DNA of 64,000 nucleotides, taken from NCBI GenBank assembly GCA_023091665.1, contig JALJCQ010000015.1, positions 744,001 through 808,000 on the forward strand, read 5' to 3'. The notes below the pieces were generated by a model. That model saw nothing but the letters and a program-made list of their open reading frames with translations. It did not search any database and was not told the DNA's origin. The translations under genes and the position numbers were made by a program. Each line of letters opens with the position of its first letter. Positions within the stretch are counted from its first letter, which is position 1. The DNA is from Pythium myriotylum. Taxonomy: Eukaryota; Oomycota; Peronosporomycetes; Pythiales; Pythiaceae. Shown here in pieces: positions 10,965 to 20,625 of the stretch.

Positions 10965-12177
10965 ATGGCCAACGACTGGATTTTCTCCGACTCGGAACTG
11001 CGGTCCACGCCGTCTCAACGCGACGGGATGAAGCAGAAGGACGAGCTTATCCTCCGCCGCAAAGGATGTGATTTTATTGAGAAGCTGTCGAAGCCTCTGG
11101 ATCTCCCAAAGCTCGCCATCGTCAGCGCACAGTACTACCTTCACAGGTTCTACATGCGCCAGTCGTTCGTGCGTTACGATAAGTACCTCGTGGCTGCTGC
11201 GTGCGTCCTCCTCGGCTCGAAGGTCGAGGAGTCACCGAAGAAGATCGGGTACATCGCCAAGGAGTACATCGCGGTCCGTAACGTGGTGGAGAAGGACCAG
11301 GTCTTTGCCATCCAGAAGCACGACCCGCAAGTGATTGCGAGCCGGATCATCTCCATGGAGGGCGTTCTCCTGCACTCTCTCGCGTACGATCTGACCATCA
11401 CGCACCCGTACAAATTCATCAATGAAAAGGTCGATAAGGTCGTGCGGCTCTTGCAGCTTCCTGAGGAAGTCGCAAAAAGCCAGTGTGGTAAGATGAAGCA
11501 GGTCGCGTGGAGTTTCCTGAACGACAGCATGTACACCTGTGCATGCCTCCGTGCTGAGCCGGTCGATCTCGCCGCAGCTGCAGTGTACCTCGCCGGCTTG
11601 TACGAGAGCTACGTTCCAGACGAGCTGTGCACCACGGACGGAGCGCCGTGGTGGGAAGTGCTGTCGACTCCAGTGCATACCTTGCAAGGTATATTTTTGG
11701 CGCTCCTAGTTTGGGTGGGGACAGCAATGCCCTCACCCGCGGTTTGCGGACTGTGGAATGTGTATTAAACAGTGTTGCTATGCTATGACTATAGATGCGG
11801 CAACGTATCTGCTTGCGGCATACGCTGAGCCATACATTGACACGAACGTGCTTCCAGCCGGTCTGGCCAAGCTCGTGTTCCTGTTCCACCCGACGCTCAC
11901 CGCGGAGAGCCCAAACCACGTCGAGGCCTCCATCTCTGGAGAGCTCTCGCAGTGCTCCACTCACAAGTCGGTCGCGGCTTCGCCCTTGTGCGTCACGTCG
12001 CCCGAGTGTGGTGGTAGCCAAGGCCGATCCCCGATCGACCACGAATTCGACCACCATGACGATCTTGTCGTCGGTGAGAAGAGTCCAATGGTGTCAAAGA
12101 GTGCTCACTTCACGAAGAAGCGACCGTACGAGTCAAGCGAGGCTTCGTCTCGGCGTGTCGTGAAAACTTTTCGGTGA
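10965..12177 (+). CDS. Cyclin K/T-like transcriptional cyclin
   Basis: Two exons, 10965-11688 and 11795-12177, joined over a 106-bp intron (donor after CTTGCAAG, acceptor GACTATAG), give 368 residues. The N-terminus WIFSDSEL..TPSQRDGM and the block YYLHRFYMRQSF..YDKYLVAAACVLLGSKVEESPKK match the first cyclin box of the C/K/T group; the second box follows with MEGVLLHSLAYDLTI..HPYKFI. These cyclins partner CDK9 or CDK12-type kinases to phosphorylate the RNA polymerase II C-terminal domain. The start at 10965 is preferred because the upstream in-frame ATG at 10875 lies in a likely 5'-UTR intron. The C-terminal 90 residues are Ser- and His-rich and probably disordered. Assignment to K rather than T is not secure. 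Confidence 0.88.
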
Positions 12178-12694
12178 ACGTGTCGTGCCGTCGATGAAGA
12201 AGTCGGTGTTCCGGATCTGGAATGGTATTGACGTTAATTCCTGAAAGCAAATTCGCCACGCAGGGAAAGACGTTCGTGCCAACCCCCCCCCAAGAGGTCG
12301 CCGCTGGCCCTGAACGAGGAACTCCTCGTGTCAGTGTCAGTGGTGATGAAGGTGCAACTTCCGGGGACTTAACGGGTTCCTTGACGTTCCACCTCTTCCT
12401 CGACGCATCCAGTCCGGTTGTTCGATGCATCTCTCACGCGGCTATTTCGTGTCACCAGCCTTGTCGATCGGCGTGTTCTTTCGGTGCACACCATGATTGA
12501 TAGGATTATTAGAAGCTAGCAACCCCGCCGTCACGCACAGTCCCCTTATTTAAAAAAACAAACATGATGTACGAGCGGCGGCGCCTTTGAGCCCACCGTT
12601 TCTTTTCAAGCATGCAAATTCACATCTTTGTGACCCTCGTTGCAGTGTTCATTATCCTCGAGCGAAGTCCTCAGTTGGAGAAACAACGCAACTG
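12178..12694. other. Convergent intergenic region
   Basis: It lies between the 3' ends of the cyclin and pyrophosphatase genes. It contains a C9 run (12283-12291) and no gene that I can support. Confidence 0.5.
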
Positions 12695-14013
12695 TTATTC
12701 CTCCGTGTTTGGCTGAATGTACGCCGTGTACTTTGCAGCTGATCCGTTGACCTATCACCCATGTCGATGTTTTAGTTCGAGGAGCGTGAAGTGGTGACGA
12801 TCGCTGACGAGTCACTCACCAAGTGTGCAGGGTATTTTCTTGCGTTCTTGGCGATTTTATCCAGAATTGCTGTCGAAAAGTCGACGTTGCAACGGTCTGC
12901 AAGGCGAACGAGGTAAATTGCAACGTCACTCAGCTCTTCGCCTAGGTGTTCTCGTTCTGCCGGAGTCCAGTCTGATTGAGCAAGCCGTGGTGAGTTTCTA
13001 GACCGCTCATGTCTACTCCAGTACTGACCATCGACAGAGATGTGATCGCCCTTCCACTGAAAACACTCGCACAGCTCGCCCATCTCGCCAGTGAGTGCAA
13101 GCACCAAGTTGCGCGGCGTATGGCCCTACACGAAGCATGACGGTGAGGCAACGAACTCAGTTGCTTTGTTCCGTTCCTCGCATACCGACTCCCAATTGCG
13201 TTCGTCCACAAACTTTTTGAGCTGCTTGCGAAGACCCTCGAGGGTCAGAGTTGGTTCAAACTTGCTCGACGACTGGGCTCCACTTGGCGGAGCACTGGAC
13301 GTGGCTTCCTGCGAGTCGTTGGGCTCGTATGCCGTGTATTTCTGCATCGAGCCGTCGATCTAGACCATCACAAAGGATTGAGTTGCCATGAGCACACGAA
13401 AGTTCACGCGGCGTGACCACACCAGTTGCGCTGGATACTTGCGCGCATTCTTGACGATCTTGTCCTGGATCGCAGTCGGCAGATCGACGTTACTGCGGTC
13501 CGCGAGCCGAATGAGGTAGGCAGCTACATCGCTGAGTTCTTCACCGAGATGTTCTCGCTCGGTTGGCGTCCAGTCTACCATCCATGGGTCAAGGTGTCAG
13601 CATCACGCGTACCCGAGAAGTCTTCAAGTAGCCGCAACGAAAATGGACGCACCGTCGACTGAGATGTGGTCGCCCTTCCATTGGAAGCACTCGCAGAGTT
13701 CTCCGACCTCACCCGCGAGCGCGAGCACGAGGTTACGTGGGTTGTGGTTCTGCGCTCAGACGACGCTGCCGTGAGAACCTCCCAACAAAACGCCCAGCGA
13801 CTATGCGATCGCAGTTACCTGTTCCCAGTTGCGCTCGTCTGTGAACACTTTGAACTTCTGGCGGAGCTGCTCGAACGTCAGCGTCGGCTCGAACTTGTTC
13901 TCCGGCTGCACCGTCTCACGGCCTTTCTCTTCATGTGCACGCTGCGCCGAGAGACTCTCGACGGAGCTCGTAGACGCTGCCGCCGCGGCGACCTTGTCGG
14001 TCGGTGTGTCCAT
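12695..14013 (-). CDS. Two-domain (tandem) dCTP pyrophosphatase-like protein
   Basis: Seven exons fit on the minus strand: 14013-13819, 13749-13653, 13574-13423, 13359-13186, 13125-13029, 12971-12820 and 12751-12695. All junctions are GT..AG, all phases agree, and the spliced frame is open for 307 codons. It encodes two all-alpha NTP pyrophosphatase (MazG/dCTPP1-like) domains in series. Each has the pattern FEPTLT..LR...FxDERNWE, then PRNLVLAL.GE.GELCECFQWKGDHIS, then DWTP.EREHLGEELSDV..YL.RLADR, with the metal-binding Glu/Asp residues of helices 2 and 3 intact. Family members hydrolyse dCTP or modified dNTPs to monophosphates. Corresponding exons of the two halves have identical lengths (97 and 152 nt) and the same phases, and a KYTAY motif ends each half. 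It diverges from the ASNSD1 gene with 62 bp between start codons. If the junction intron at 13422-13360 were not spliced, two single-domain proteins would be an alternative, but the second half would then start at an internal Met. Confidence 0.85.
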
Positions 14014-14075
14014 GTTGCCGAGTGACGTGATGTCACTCAGTCGTGGCCAAGACGGTCCCTCGCTTGAACGACGCG
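14014..14075. promoter_or_regulatory. 62-bp divergent spacer between pyrophosphatase and ASNSD1-like genes
   Basis: The two start codons are only 62 bp apart, so the promoters must overlap the opposite 5' leader. No specific element is recognised. Confidence 0.45.
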
Positions 14076-16343
14076 ATGTGCGGCATCTCGCTCGTGCTCG
14101 CGCGCGAAGATGGCGCGGCGCGTGGGCTGCTCAGCGACGGCCGCCTCGCTCAGGACGTTGAGAAGCGTCTGAGGCAACGCGGACCCGACCATTTCGGCGT
14201 CTTGGAACGGTCCGTGGGCCCCGTGAGCGGCTCCGAGAGCGAACATTGGCAGCTTCGCATCTGCAGCGCCGTGCTCCACTTGCGCGGTGAGGCGCTGACG
14301 CCGCAGCCGATCGAAGACGCGCGCGGCAACATTCTCTGCTGGAACGGCGAAGTGTTTGGGTATCGAGATGCCGATGGGGTCTCGGTGGATATCGAGCACG
14401 GCAACGACACGAAGTGGCTCAGTGAATTGCTACAGGAGCAGAGCGAGAAAAGCAGCACCGCTGAGGAGCTCACCGAGCGTGTCGTGGGCGTGCTGCGACG
14501 TATCCATGGGCCATTCGCGTTTGCGTGGCTCCATGCAGCGTCGCAGCGCTTGTTCTTCGGCCACGATCGCTTCGGCCGGCGTAGTTTGCTGTTCGATGCA
14601 GGCTCCCTCAACGCGCTCGTGACTGCGCTCGCAGCGTCGTCCGGCAGCGAGCCCGTAGATATCTCCGACCTCAAGCGCCTCGTGCTCAGCTCCGTCGCTG
14701 TCGACCACCAGGAAGAGTTTCATCTTGCATTCGACGAAGTCCCATCCAATGGCATTTTTGTCCTCGATCTCTCAAGCCAGCGCCTCAACTTCCACGCCCA
14801 CGAATCGTTTCGGTCGACTTCTGAAGATCGAGACATCCCCATGATCTCTGATCGCTACGACTGCGGACTTTCACGATTACCGGTAGAATTGAATACGCCG
14901 TTAGATCGTGCAGCCCAAGGCTTGTTGACGGCACTTAGCAACGCGGTTGGCGTGCGCGTGCGAACAATCCCGACCAACTCGACCAAATCCCCGCGAGTAG
15001 GCGTGCTCTTCTCCGGTGGCCTCGACTCGGTCGTGTTAGCGGCGCTCACACATTTCCACGTCGAAGACCCGGACGAACCTATCGATCTGCTCAACGTTTG
15101 CTTCGACTCGGCGTCCAAGTTCAGGTCTCCTGATCGACTCGCCGCGCAAGTCTCCCACCGCGAGCTATGCCAGCTTTTCCCAACTCGTCAGTGGCGACTC
15201 ATCTACGTCAATGAAGTCTACGACAACGTTTTGGACCAACAGAATGAGATCCTCTCGCTCCTGCGACCGTGCAACACGCACATGGACTTCAACATCGGCG
15301 CTGCATTTTGGTTCCTCGCGCGTGGCCAGGGCTCGCTCTCCACGGCAAGCGAAAGCATTCTTGGAGGAGACTCACTACGAGAGCTTAATGGATTCCTTAC
15401 ACAGAACCGGGTCTCGATCGAGCAACTCGAGGCCGAAGCTGCTGTGCAAGCGTTGGATTTGTTCTCGACCGTGGAAAGTGGGTTCTGCCCTGCAGCAAAG
15501 TGCAGGCGAAAGCTGAAGCCTGGCTGCACACTCGGTCTCTGTCGACTGTGCTGCTTGAAGGTCCAGAAGTGTCTGTCAAAGCTGCATGGGGCAGAAGGAC
15601 AGCAGCGAGTTAACGAGCACGAGGCAGCAGCGAGGAAGAAGCAGCTCATATCACTAGTAAGCGTAGAAAGAGAAGACGAGGACCGTGCCAGGCGCGTGGA
15701 TATGCTCGTGGATTTGTGGCGAGCGCACTGGTCGTCGCCAAGTACCAGTATCTGCCGTGTACATCGCTCGAAGAAGGGCAATGAGGACGAGGAAAAGGCC
15801 GTGGACTCGCGACCGCAGACAGCCAAGCCCAGCGAGGCGTCGTCAGCGTACAGAACGACCGCTCGCGTTTTGCTAGTGGGAATTGGCGCCGACGAGCAGC
15901 TCGGTGGCTATGGACGCCACAAGGTCGCCTTTCTCAAAGGCGGCTCCGACGGTCTCCGAAATGAACTCGCTCGCGACATGCAGCGCATCTGGAAGCGCAA
16001 CCTCGGGCGAGACGACCGCTGCATTTCCGCCCACGGACGCGAAGCGCGGTTCCCGTTTCTGGACGAGGCCGTCGTGCAGTTCATCGCGTCGTTGCCGCTC
16101 GACTGCGTGTGTGATTTCGACAAGGCCCGCGGCGAGGGCGACAAGCGTGTGCTGCGCGTCGCCGCCGCGATGCTCGGGCTCGTCAACTGCGCGGGCCTCG
16201 CCAAGCGCGCGATCCAGTTCGGCACGCGCATCGCCAAGCACGCCAACGTCGCGGCGTTTGGCAGCAATCGCCAGGCCTCGGGCGACGCCGCGATCGTGCT
16301 GCTGACGCGCAGCCGCGACGGCGAGGAAGACGACGAGGAATAG
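14076..16343 (+). CDS. ASNSD1: Asparagine synthetase domain-containing protein 1-like
   Basis: A single-exon gene of 755 residues. The start at 14076 is chosen because it places Cys2 (MCGIS) as the N-terminal glutaminase nucleophile; an upstream frame extension lacks an ATG. The N-terminal class II amidotransferase half shows RQRGPDH, CSAVLHLRGE and CWNGEVFG, matching ASNSD1 more than true AsnB. The C-terminal ATP-pyrophosphatase half has the PP-loop FSGGLDSVV, later GIGADEQLGGYGRH and GREARFPFLDEAVVQF. A Cys-rich insertion at about residues 470-500 follows a C-x4-C-x7-C-x4-C-x2-CC-x5-C spacing and could bind zinc; a charged linker with RKKQ and EDEEKA lies after it. The protein is longer than animal ASNSD1 mainly because of this insert. 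Its substrate is not established for the family. Confidence 0.92.
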   Translation: MCGISLVLAREDGAARGLLSDGRLAQDVEKRLRQRGPDHFGVLERSVGPVSGSESEHWQLRICSAVLHLRGEALTPQPIEDARGNILCWNGEVFGYRDADGVSVDIEHGNDTKWLSELLQEQSEKSSTAEELTERVVGVLRRIHGPFAFAWLHAASQRLFFGHDRFGRRSLLFDAGSLNALVTALAASSGSEPVDISDLKRLVLSSVAVDHQEEFHLAFDEVPSNGIFVLDLSSQRLNFHAHESFRSTSEDRDIPMISDRYDCGLSRLPVELNTPLDRAAQGLLTALSNAVGVRVRTIPTNSTKSPRVGVLFSGGLDSVVLAALTHFHVEDPDEPIDLLNVCFDSASKFRSPDRLAAQVSHRELCQLFPTRQWRLIYVNEVYDNVLDQQNEILSLLRPCNTHMDFNIGAAFWFLARGQGSLSTASESILGGDSLRELNGFLTQNRVSIEQLEAEAAVQALDLFSTVESGFCPAAKCRRKLKPGCTLGLCRLCCLKVQKCLSKLHGAEGQQRVNEHEAAARKKQLISLVSVEREDEDRARRVDMLVDLWRAHWSSPSTSICRVHRSKKGNEDEEKAVDSRPQTAKPSEASSAYRTTARVLLVGIGADEQLGGYGRHKVAFLKGGSDGLRNELARDMQRIWKRNLGRDDRCISAHGREARFPFLDEAVVQFIASLPLDCVCDFDKARGEGDKRVLRVAAAMLGLVNCAGLAKRAIQFGTRIAKHANVAAFGSNRQASGDAAIVLLTRSRDGEEDDEE

Positions 16344-16560
16344 ACGCGATAGAGCACTCGATAACGAATTCGATAGACTTGTTGATGGGTCGCGCACGCC
16401 ACTTCACTCGGCCTTGGCCCCCGGGGCGTCTGAGGAGAGCGCGTCGATCTTGGCCACGCTCAGCTCTTCCCACTGGTCCGAGTCTGTCACCACACACAGA
16501 GACAAAAGCAAAACATCTGAGCCTTCCCACAGCTCTCGTCGACGTGGCCATGGCATGTCA

Positions 16561-16827
16561 CTACGCACTCTCTTTCTTCCAGCACATGTAGACGACGCTG
16601 TCGTTCTGGATGTCGTGGTCCGCGAGCGTCGCGACGTCCGTTAGCTCCTTGCTCTCTTTGGCCTGGAGCCCGTTCCAGAGTTGGATCTGAGCGGGCCCGC
16701 TCAGGTGGAAGATGGCCGCGAGCTTCTCCTTGACGCTGAGGAACGTGTCGCCCGGCAGCGCGTCCACGAAGACCGTCTGGTGGCGGCGCTTGACGCGGAT
16801 GTACGGCGGGATCTTGCGGTCGGTCAT
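16561..16827 (-). CDS. Ubiquitin-fold protein, elongin-B-like
   Basis: An 88-residue protein with a single ubiquitin-like domain: YIRVKRRHQTVFVDA forms the first hairpin, DTFLSVKEKLAAIF the helix, and QIQLWNG and NDSVVYMCW the later strands. The IRVKR...TVF start resembles elongin B and a family of short plant and protist ubiquitin-like proteins. There is no C-terminal Gly-Gly, so it is not a conjugated modifier. Its 3' end faces ASNSD1 with 217 bp between; its start diverges from the dynein light chain gene. A role as an adaptor in an elongin B/C ligase is inference. Confidence 0.7.
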   Translation of the reverse strand: MTDRKIPPYIRVKRRHQTVFVDALPGDTFLSVKEKLAAIFHLSGPAQIQLWNGLQAKESKELTDVATLADHDIQNDSVVYMCWKKESA

Positions 16828-17120
16828 GGTGCCGTTTGGAGGGAAGGCCGATGAAGGAGCCGCAGATACCTGTGTTACCGCATACGTATCTCTAATAACA
16901 AATGATTTCTATAAAACACTGAGTCTATTCATAGATAGTCGATCATTTCCAAAAGGTTTGTATGAAACTATACAGGAATAAGGGTAGTTGACAGTCGAGG
17001 CCGCGAAAGGTCGTGGGCGGAATGGAGCTGCTCACGGGAGCTTGGGCGTTGCTGCGTGGATTGAGCCCGTGACGTTGAGCGACAGAGCGCATTTCCCCAT
17101 TGGACCACGTGCTGTCCATT
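16828..17120. promoter_or_regulatory. Divergent intergenic region, ubiquitin-fold / dynein light chain
   Basis: 293 bp separate two divergent start codons. The part from 16880 to 16980 is unusually AT-rich for the window. No defined motif is recognised. Confidence 0.4.
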
Positions 17121-17955
17121 ATGATCCCGCCGCAGAGCTCGCTAGTCAAGTACAACAGCCCGATCCTCGTCAACTCGACCAAGGAGAAGGCCTTCAAGCA
17201 GAAGAGCAAAGCGCCCGCGGCGCCAAAGTCGAACCAGACGCAGCCGGCTGAGACCCCAAAGCCCACGCTTTTCACAGGCAGCCACACGCAGTCGCAGTCG
17301 CAGACCGAGGACATTCTGAACTCGATCCTCCCGCCGAAAGAGTGGACCGAGGACGGCCAGCTATGGGTGCAGTACGTCTCCAGCACGCCGGCCACGCGAC
17401 TCGACGTCGTCAACTTGCAAGAGCAACTGGATCTGAGACTGCAGCAGCGCCAAGCCAGAGAAACAGGAATCTGCCCCGTCCGCGAAGAGCTCTACGCTCA
17501 GTGCTTTGGTGAGGAGCTGTGTTGTTGTTGAGAGCAGGTTCATCTTCGTGAAGTGACTTCCGCACTGTTGCCTAGATGAACTGATCCGACAGATCACGAT
17601 CAATTGCTCTGAGCGCGGCCTCTTACTCCTCCGCGTGCGTGACGAGGCCCGAATGACGATTGCGGCCTACCAGACACTGTACGAGAGCAGCATTGCCTTC
17701 GGGATGCGGAAGGCACTGATGGCCGAGCAGAAGAAGATGGAAGCCGAACAGAAGATCCGCCAGCTCGAAGCCGAGAACCGTGAACTTCTCGCTCAGACGG
17801 ATGAGTTGCACACGCGGTGCGAAGCTGTGCAACGGCGTGAGGAAGAGCGAAAGGCCAGTGACGAGAAGAAACACCAGGAGGAGGTGGAGGTATTGCGCAA
17901 GGCCAATGATCAGCTCAAGGCAAGTCTGGAGACGCTGCTCTCGGCGCCAAAGTGA
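17121..17955 (+). CDS. DNALI1: Axonemal inner-arm dynein light intermediate chain (p28)
   Basis: Two exons, 17121-17508 and 17576-17955, with a 67-bp intron (GTGAGG..CCTAG) give 255 residues. The start MIPP..LVKYNSP is the family's canonical N-terminus, which decides 17121 over 17100. The core is almost invariant: ILNSILPP.EWTEDG, then RQARETGICPVREELY.QCF, DELIRQ.TINC.ERGLLLLRVRDE and TIAAYQTLYESS.AFGMRKAL. The last 80 residues are a coiled coil. The protein belongs to single-headed inner-arm dyneins of motile flagella, so the organism makes flagellated cells such as zoospores. The 3' end is 48 bp from that of the convergent histone deacetylase gene. Confidence 0.97.
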
Positions 17956-18003
17956 GTTAGGCTTTAACCTTTTAGTACACTAGTGCATCGAGGAAAATAC
18001 TAC

Positions 18004-19461
18004 CTATTGTTTTTCTATTGAGCCTCCGACGTAGTGGTGGCGATGCTCCGGACGGTGCGAGTGTGGAATGGAGCCGTGGAGTAATGCGAGCACGTGTTGC
18101 TCTGTCGAATCGGCGAGTGCGCTGGCATTGTAGCCGCCTTCTAGCACCGACACAACGCGCCCATGACAGGTCTGCCAAGCCATTTGGACGATTTCATTCG
18201 TGATCCAGTAGAAGTCGTCCGCTTGGAGCTTCATGTCGGACAAAGGATCACTCGCGTGTCCGTCAAAGCCCGCCGATATCAGGACAAGCTGTGGCTTGAA
18301 CGCTGCTACACGTGGCCAGACAGTGTCCTTGAATTTATCGCGATACACAGCACCAGATGACCGCGCCGGTAGGGGAATATTCACGATGTTGTTGTGTTTG
18401 CCACGCTCACGCTCGAAGCCTGAGTGCGGATACCACGGCGACTGGTGGAGCGACACGTAAAGCAGTCGTGGCTCGTTTTCCACTCGCTTTTGTGTGCCAT
18501 TCCCGTGGTGGACATCGAAGTCGATGATCGCGATGCGGTCGAGTGCGTATTTATCCAGTGCGTGGAATGCGCCGATGCCGATGTTGTTGAAGAAGCAAAA
18601 CCCCATAGACCGCTGCGGCTCGGCGTGGTGGCCAGGCGGACGCACGACGCAAAACGCATTACGAGGCCTTCTTTCATCCGTCGCTTCGTCTATCTCACTG
18701 CTTTGGTCCAGCAAAACGCGGTCGATGGCGTGGCAGACACCTCCAGCTGCTAAGAGGGCGGCTTCAAGCGTGTGTCGCATCAGGATCGTGTCGTTGTCAA
18801 TGTCGATGAACTCGAACTGCGCGTAGTATGCTGCTTTGCCTTTGGGCTTATGCGCATGACCGTGGTGGTGAGTAGTCAGCGAGCCTGAATGCTTCGAAGG
18901 CGCTGAGACCCCGTTCCGAGGCTTGGCTGTAGAGCCGTTCGCTCCATTCATCGCTCCATTCACAGCACCGTTCATATCTCCGTTCATGGAACCGTTAGTC
19001 ACTGTGCACGGGCTGCCAACGCCGTTCTGCAGCTCGAGCGCGTCTAGCGCGGCCATGCTTCGCTCGATCTTGGCTGCGAGCTTGTGGATCGAGTCGACGT
19101 GGACCTCGGAGTGGAACCGCGTGAGCTGGTCGATCGTCGCGGGCTCGTAGCTCTGCGAGACCGCGACCGTCGGGATGCGTTCGAGCAGCCGATCCATGAC
19201 GAACTGCAGTCTCTCGGGGCGCTCGGCGCGGCGCGGGATGCGGTGGCGCGCGCACTGCGGGTGGGTCACGACCAGCGTGCGCCTGCCGAAGACGAGGCCG
19301 TCGATCACGTCGCGCCAGAGCCGACTCACGCGCTGCAAATCGCGCCACGCGGCCGCCGCCTCGCGGCCCAGCAAGCCGCTGCGCACGAGCGAAGCGATCA
19401 CGAAGGTCTGCGTGCGCGGCGCGTGCGTGGCGACGCAGGGCGAGTGGTCCATTTGGCTCAT
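18004..19461 (-). CDS. Class II histone deacetylase family protein
   Basis: A zinc-dependent deacetylase of 485 residues. The first in-frame ATG is at 19461; the frame is open further upstream but without ATG. The domain begins with CARHRIPRRAERPERL, continues through RPPGHHA and GFCFFNNIGIGA, and shows the zinc ligands in DFDVHHGNG (about residue 311) and AGFDGHASDPL, then VLEGGYN. This pattern is that of class II enzymes, which act on histones or other acetyl-lysines. About residues 15-60 (LLGREAAAAWRDLQRVSRLW) look weakly F-box-like. Within the domain an insertion holds short NG-rich repeats (NGSMNGDMNGAVNG) and a His-rich patch (HHHGHAH). The 3' end nearly abuts the dynein light chain gene. 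Confidence 0.92.
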   Translation of the reverse strand: MSQMDHSPCVATHAPRTQTFVIASLVRSGLLGREAAAAWRDLQRVSRLWRDVIDGLVFGRRTLVVTHPQCARHRIPRRAERPERLQFVMDRLLERIPTVAVSQSYEPATIDQLTRFHSEVHVDSIHKLAAKIERSMAALDALELQNGVGSPCTVTNGSMNGDMNGAVNGAMNGANGSTAKPRNGVSAPSKHSGSLTTHHHGHAHKPKGKAAYYAQFEFIDIDNDTILMRHTLEAALLAAGGVCHAIDRVLLDQSSEIDEATDERRPRNAFCVVRPPGHHAEPQRSMGFCFFNNIGIGAFHALDKYALDRIAIIDFDVHHGNGTQKRVENEPRLLYVSLHQSPWYPHSGFERERGKHNNIVNIPLPARSSGAVYRDKFKDTVWPRVAAFKPQLVLISAGFDGHASDPLSDMKLQADDFYWITNEIVQMAWQTCHGRVVSVLEGGYNASALADSTEQHVLALLHGSIPHSHRPEHRHHYVGGSIEKQ

Positions 19462-19612
19462 CGAGGCGAGCAGCTCCGCTGGGTTCTGGCTCGAATGGAC
19501 CGACGAGGAGAGAGTGTGTGTGGACTGACGTCGGTCATGCTGCCACGCCAAGCCTCGTTGTAGTGACTATAGTATACGCAAAATATTTTGGGGGACAGAG
19601 ATAGTGACAGTG

Positions 19613-19731
19613 GAGCTCCTCAAAGTCTGAGGGGCGCACTTTCTCATGTTGAGCCATGACGACTCGACGAGCGTGCGTCAGTCGCACTCCTCGTCTTCAC
19701 AGCGTCGTATTGCTCGTCCTCAGCGTTGTGG
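19613..19731 (+). repeat. Diverged repeat, left copy
   Basis: This stretch aligns with 27878-27994 in the same orientation with several indels. Shared anchors are TCCTCAAAGTCTGAG, ACTCGACGA, CGTCTTCACAGCGT and CTCGTCCTCAGCGTTG. It lies upstream of the retrotransposon insertion, whereas the right copy lies after the GIY-YIG gene. It may be the 3' end of a lost zinc-knuckle gene copy. Confidence 0.7.
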
Positions 19732-19810
19732 AAACTGCTAACTGCTAATTTTTTTTGTCTCGCCGATTAATCTCGATTCGGTGCGACCAGTTTCGGAATC
19801 TCGCCACACT

Positions 19811-19815
19811 ACCGA
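19811..19815 (+). repeat. Target-site duplication, left (ACCGA)
   Basis: ACCGA occurs immediately before the first LTR and again immediately after the last one (26663-26667). A 5-bp duplication is typical for Ty3/gypsy integration. Confidence 0.9.
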
Positions 19816-19884
19816 TGTGACAGAGTCCTTACAATAGACTCTGCCTCTCTACACTATACTGAGCGCGAGATAAATCCAGCATAG

Positions 19885-19908
19885 CCGGACAAGACTGCCC
19901 TTGTCCGG
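19885..19908 (+). promoter_or_regulatory. LTR hairpin
   Basis: CCGGACAAG and CTTGTCCGG form a perfect 9-bp stem around a 6-base loop in the LTR. Such a hairpin in the R region could help poly(A)-site use or strand transfer; this is inference. It is repeated in each LTR. Confidence 0.6.
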
Positions 19909-20069
19909 AGCCCCAACTATAACACGGAGGGATGACCTCAGTAATCCCATACAAACAGTAGGATAAGTTTGGCTAAGAACATCTCGTGTCCTGACTCGTA
20001 CACGGAGTCTAGACCAAAGATCCAGTATAGTTTATTCAAGATTAGTTAGGAGAGACGACGTAAACCATA

Positions 20070-20105
20070 TGGGTGGCTCAGACAGTAAGGCTCGGGAGGT
20101 TTGAA
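20070..20105 (+). promoter_or_regulatory. tRNA-like A/B box within the LTR
   Basis: GGTGGCTCAGACAGTAAGG resembles a tRNA D-arm/A box, and GGTTTGAATCCC resembles the T-arm/B box (consensus GGTTCGAATCC). They are too close for a full tRNA, as the anticodon arm is missing. The same segment is in LTR2 and LTR3. It may be a pol III promoter relic or a SINE fragment captured by the LTR. Confidence 0.4.
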
Positions 20106-20625
20106 TCCCGGGCCCATTCAATATCACTCCACAACTTGCCATCGAGCAATCAAGTCTAGCCTTCTTCGCCTCAACTAGCCTCGGCTTCGGTCTTCCCCGC
20201 TCAGTGTCGCCCCGCTTCTGTGACATAGTAGCGCTCGTCGGTCCCCTTCCTCGCCAAGCTCGGTTTGCTGGAGTGGCCACATAGTGGGAAGCTCCATTAG
20301 CATCCGGAAGACTAGACCAAGCCAACTCGTGCTAATCCAGGCTACCCAGGCTAGGCCAAACCAACCAAAGTCGTCATCTGACGAGGGCGGTTACCAACAT
20401 CTCGTCGCGCACAATCTGTTACGTTCCGTAGCTGGTTGGTGTGGTTACGTCGTTGTGTGGCACACACATTGGAGACTCTTTCGGTGGGTCCGCGGCCTTA
20501 CGTGCCTCATCAGAGCACTTATCCCGCCATCGAAAACACAGAGAATAACTCTCCTTTAGCTGCCCTCTAACGATCGTTAGATCCACATCCGTTGCTATAG
20601 AACTGTGATAGTGTTGCAACACTTG

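Larger units (their letters stand above)
19816..20225 (+). repeat. 5' LTR (410 bp)
   Basis: It begins TGTGACAGAG and ends CTTCTGTGACA, the expected TG..CA ends. It carries a 9-bp stem hairpin at 19885-19908 and a tRNA-like segment near 20070-20105. It differs from the other two LTRs by two T/C changes, one in the hairpin loop and one in CTTCGCC(T/C)CAAC. Confidence 0.95.
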
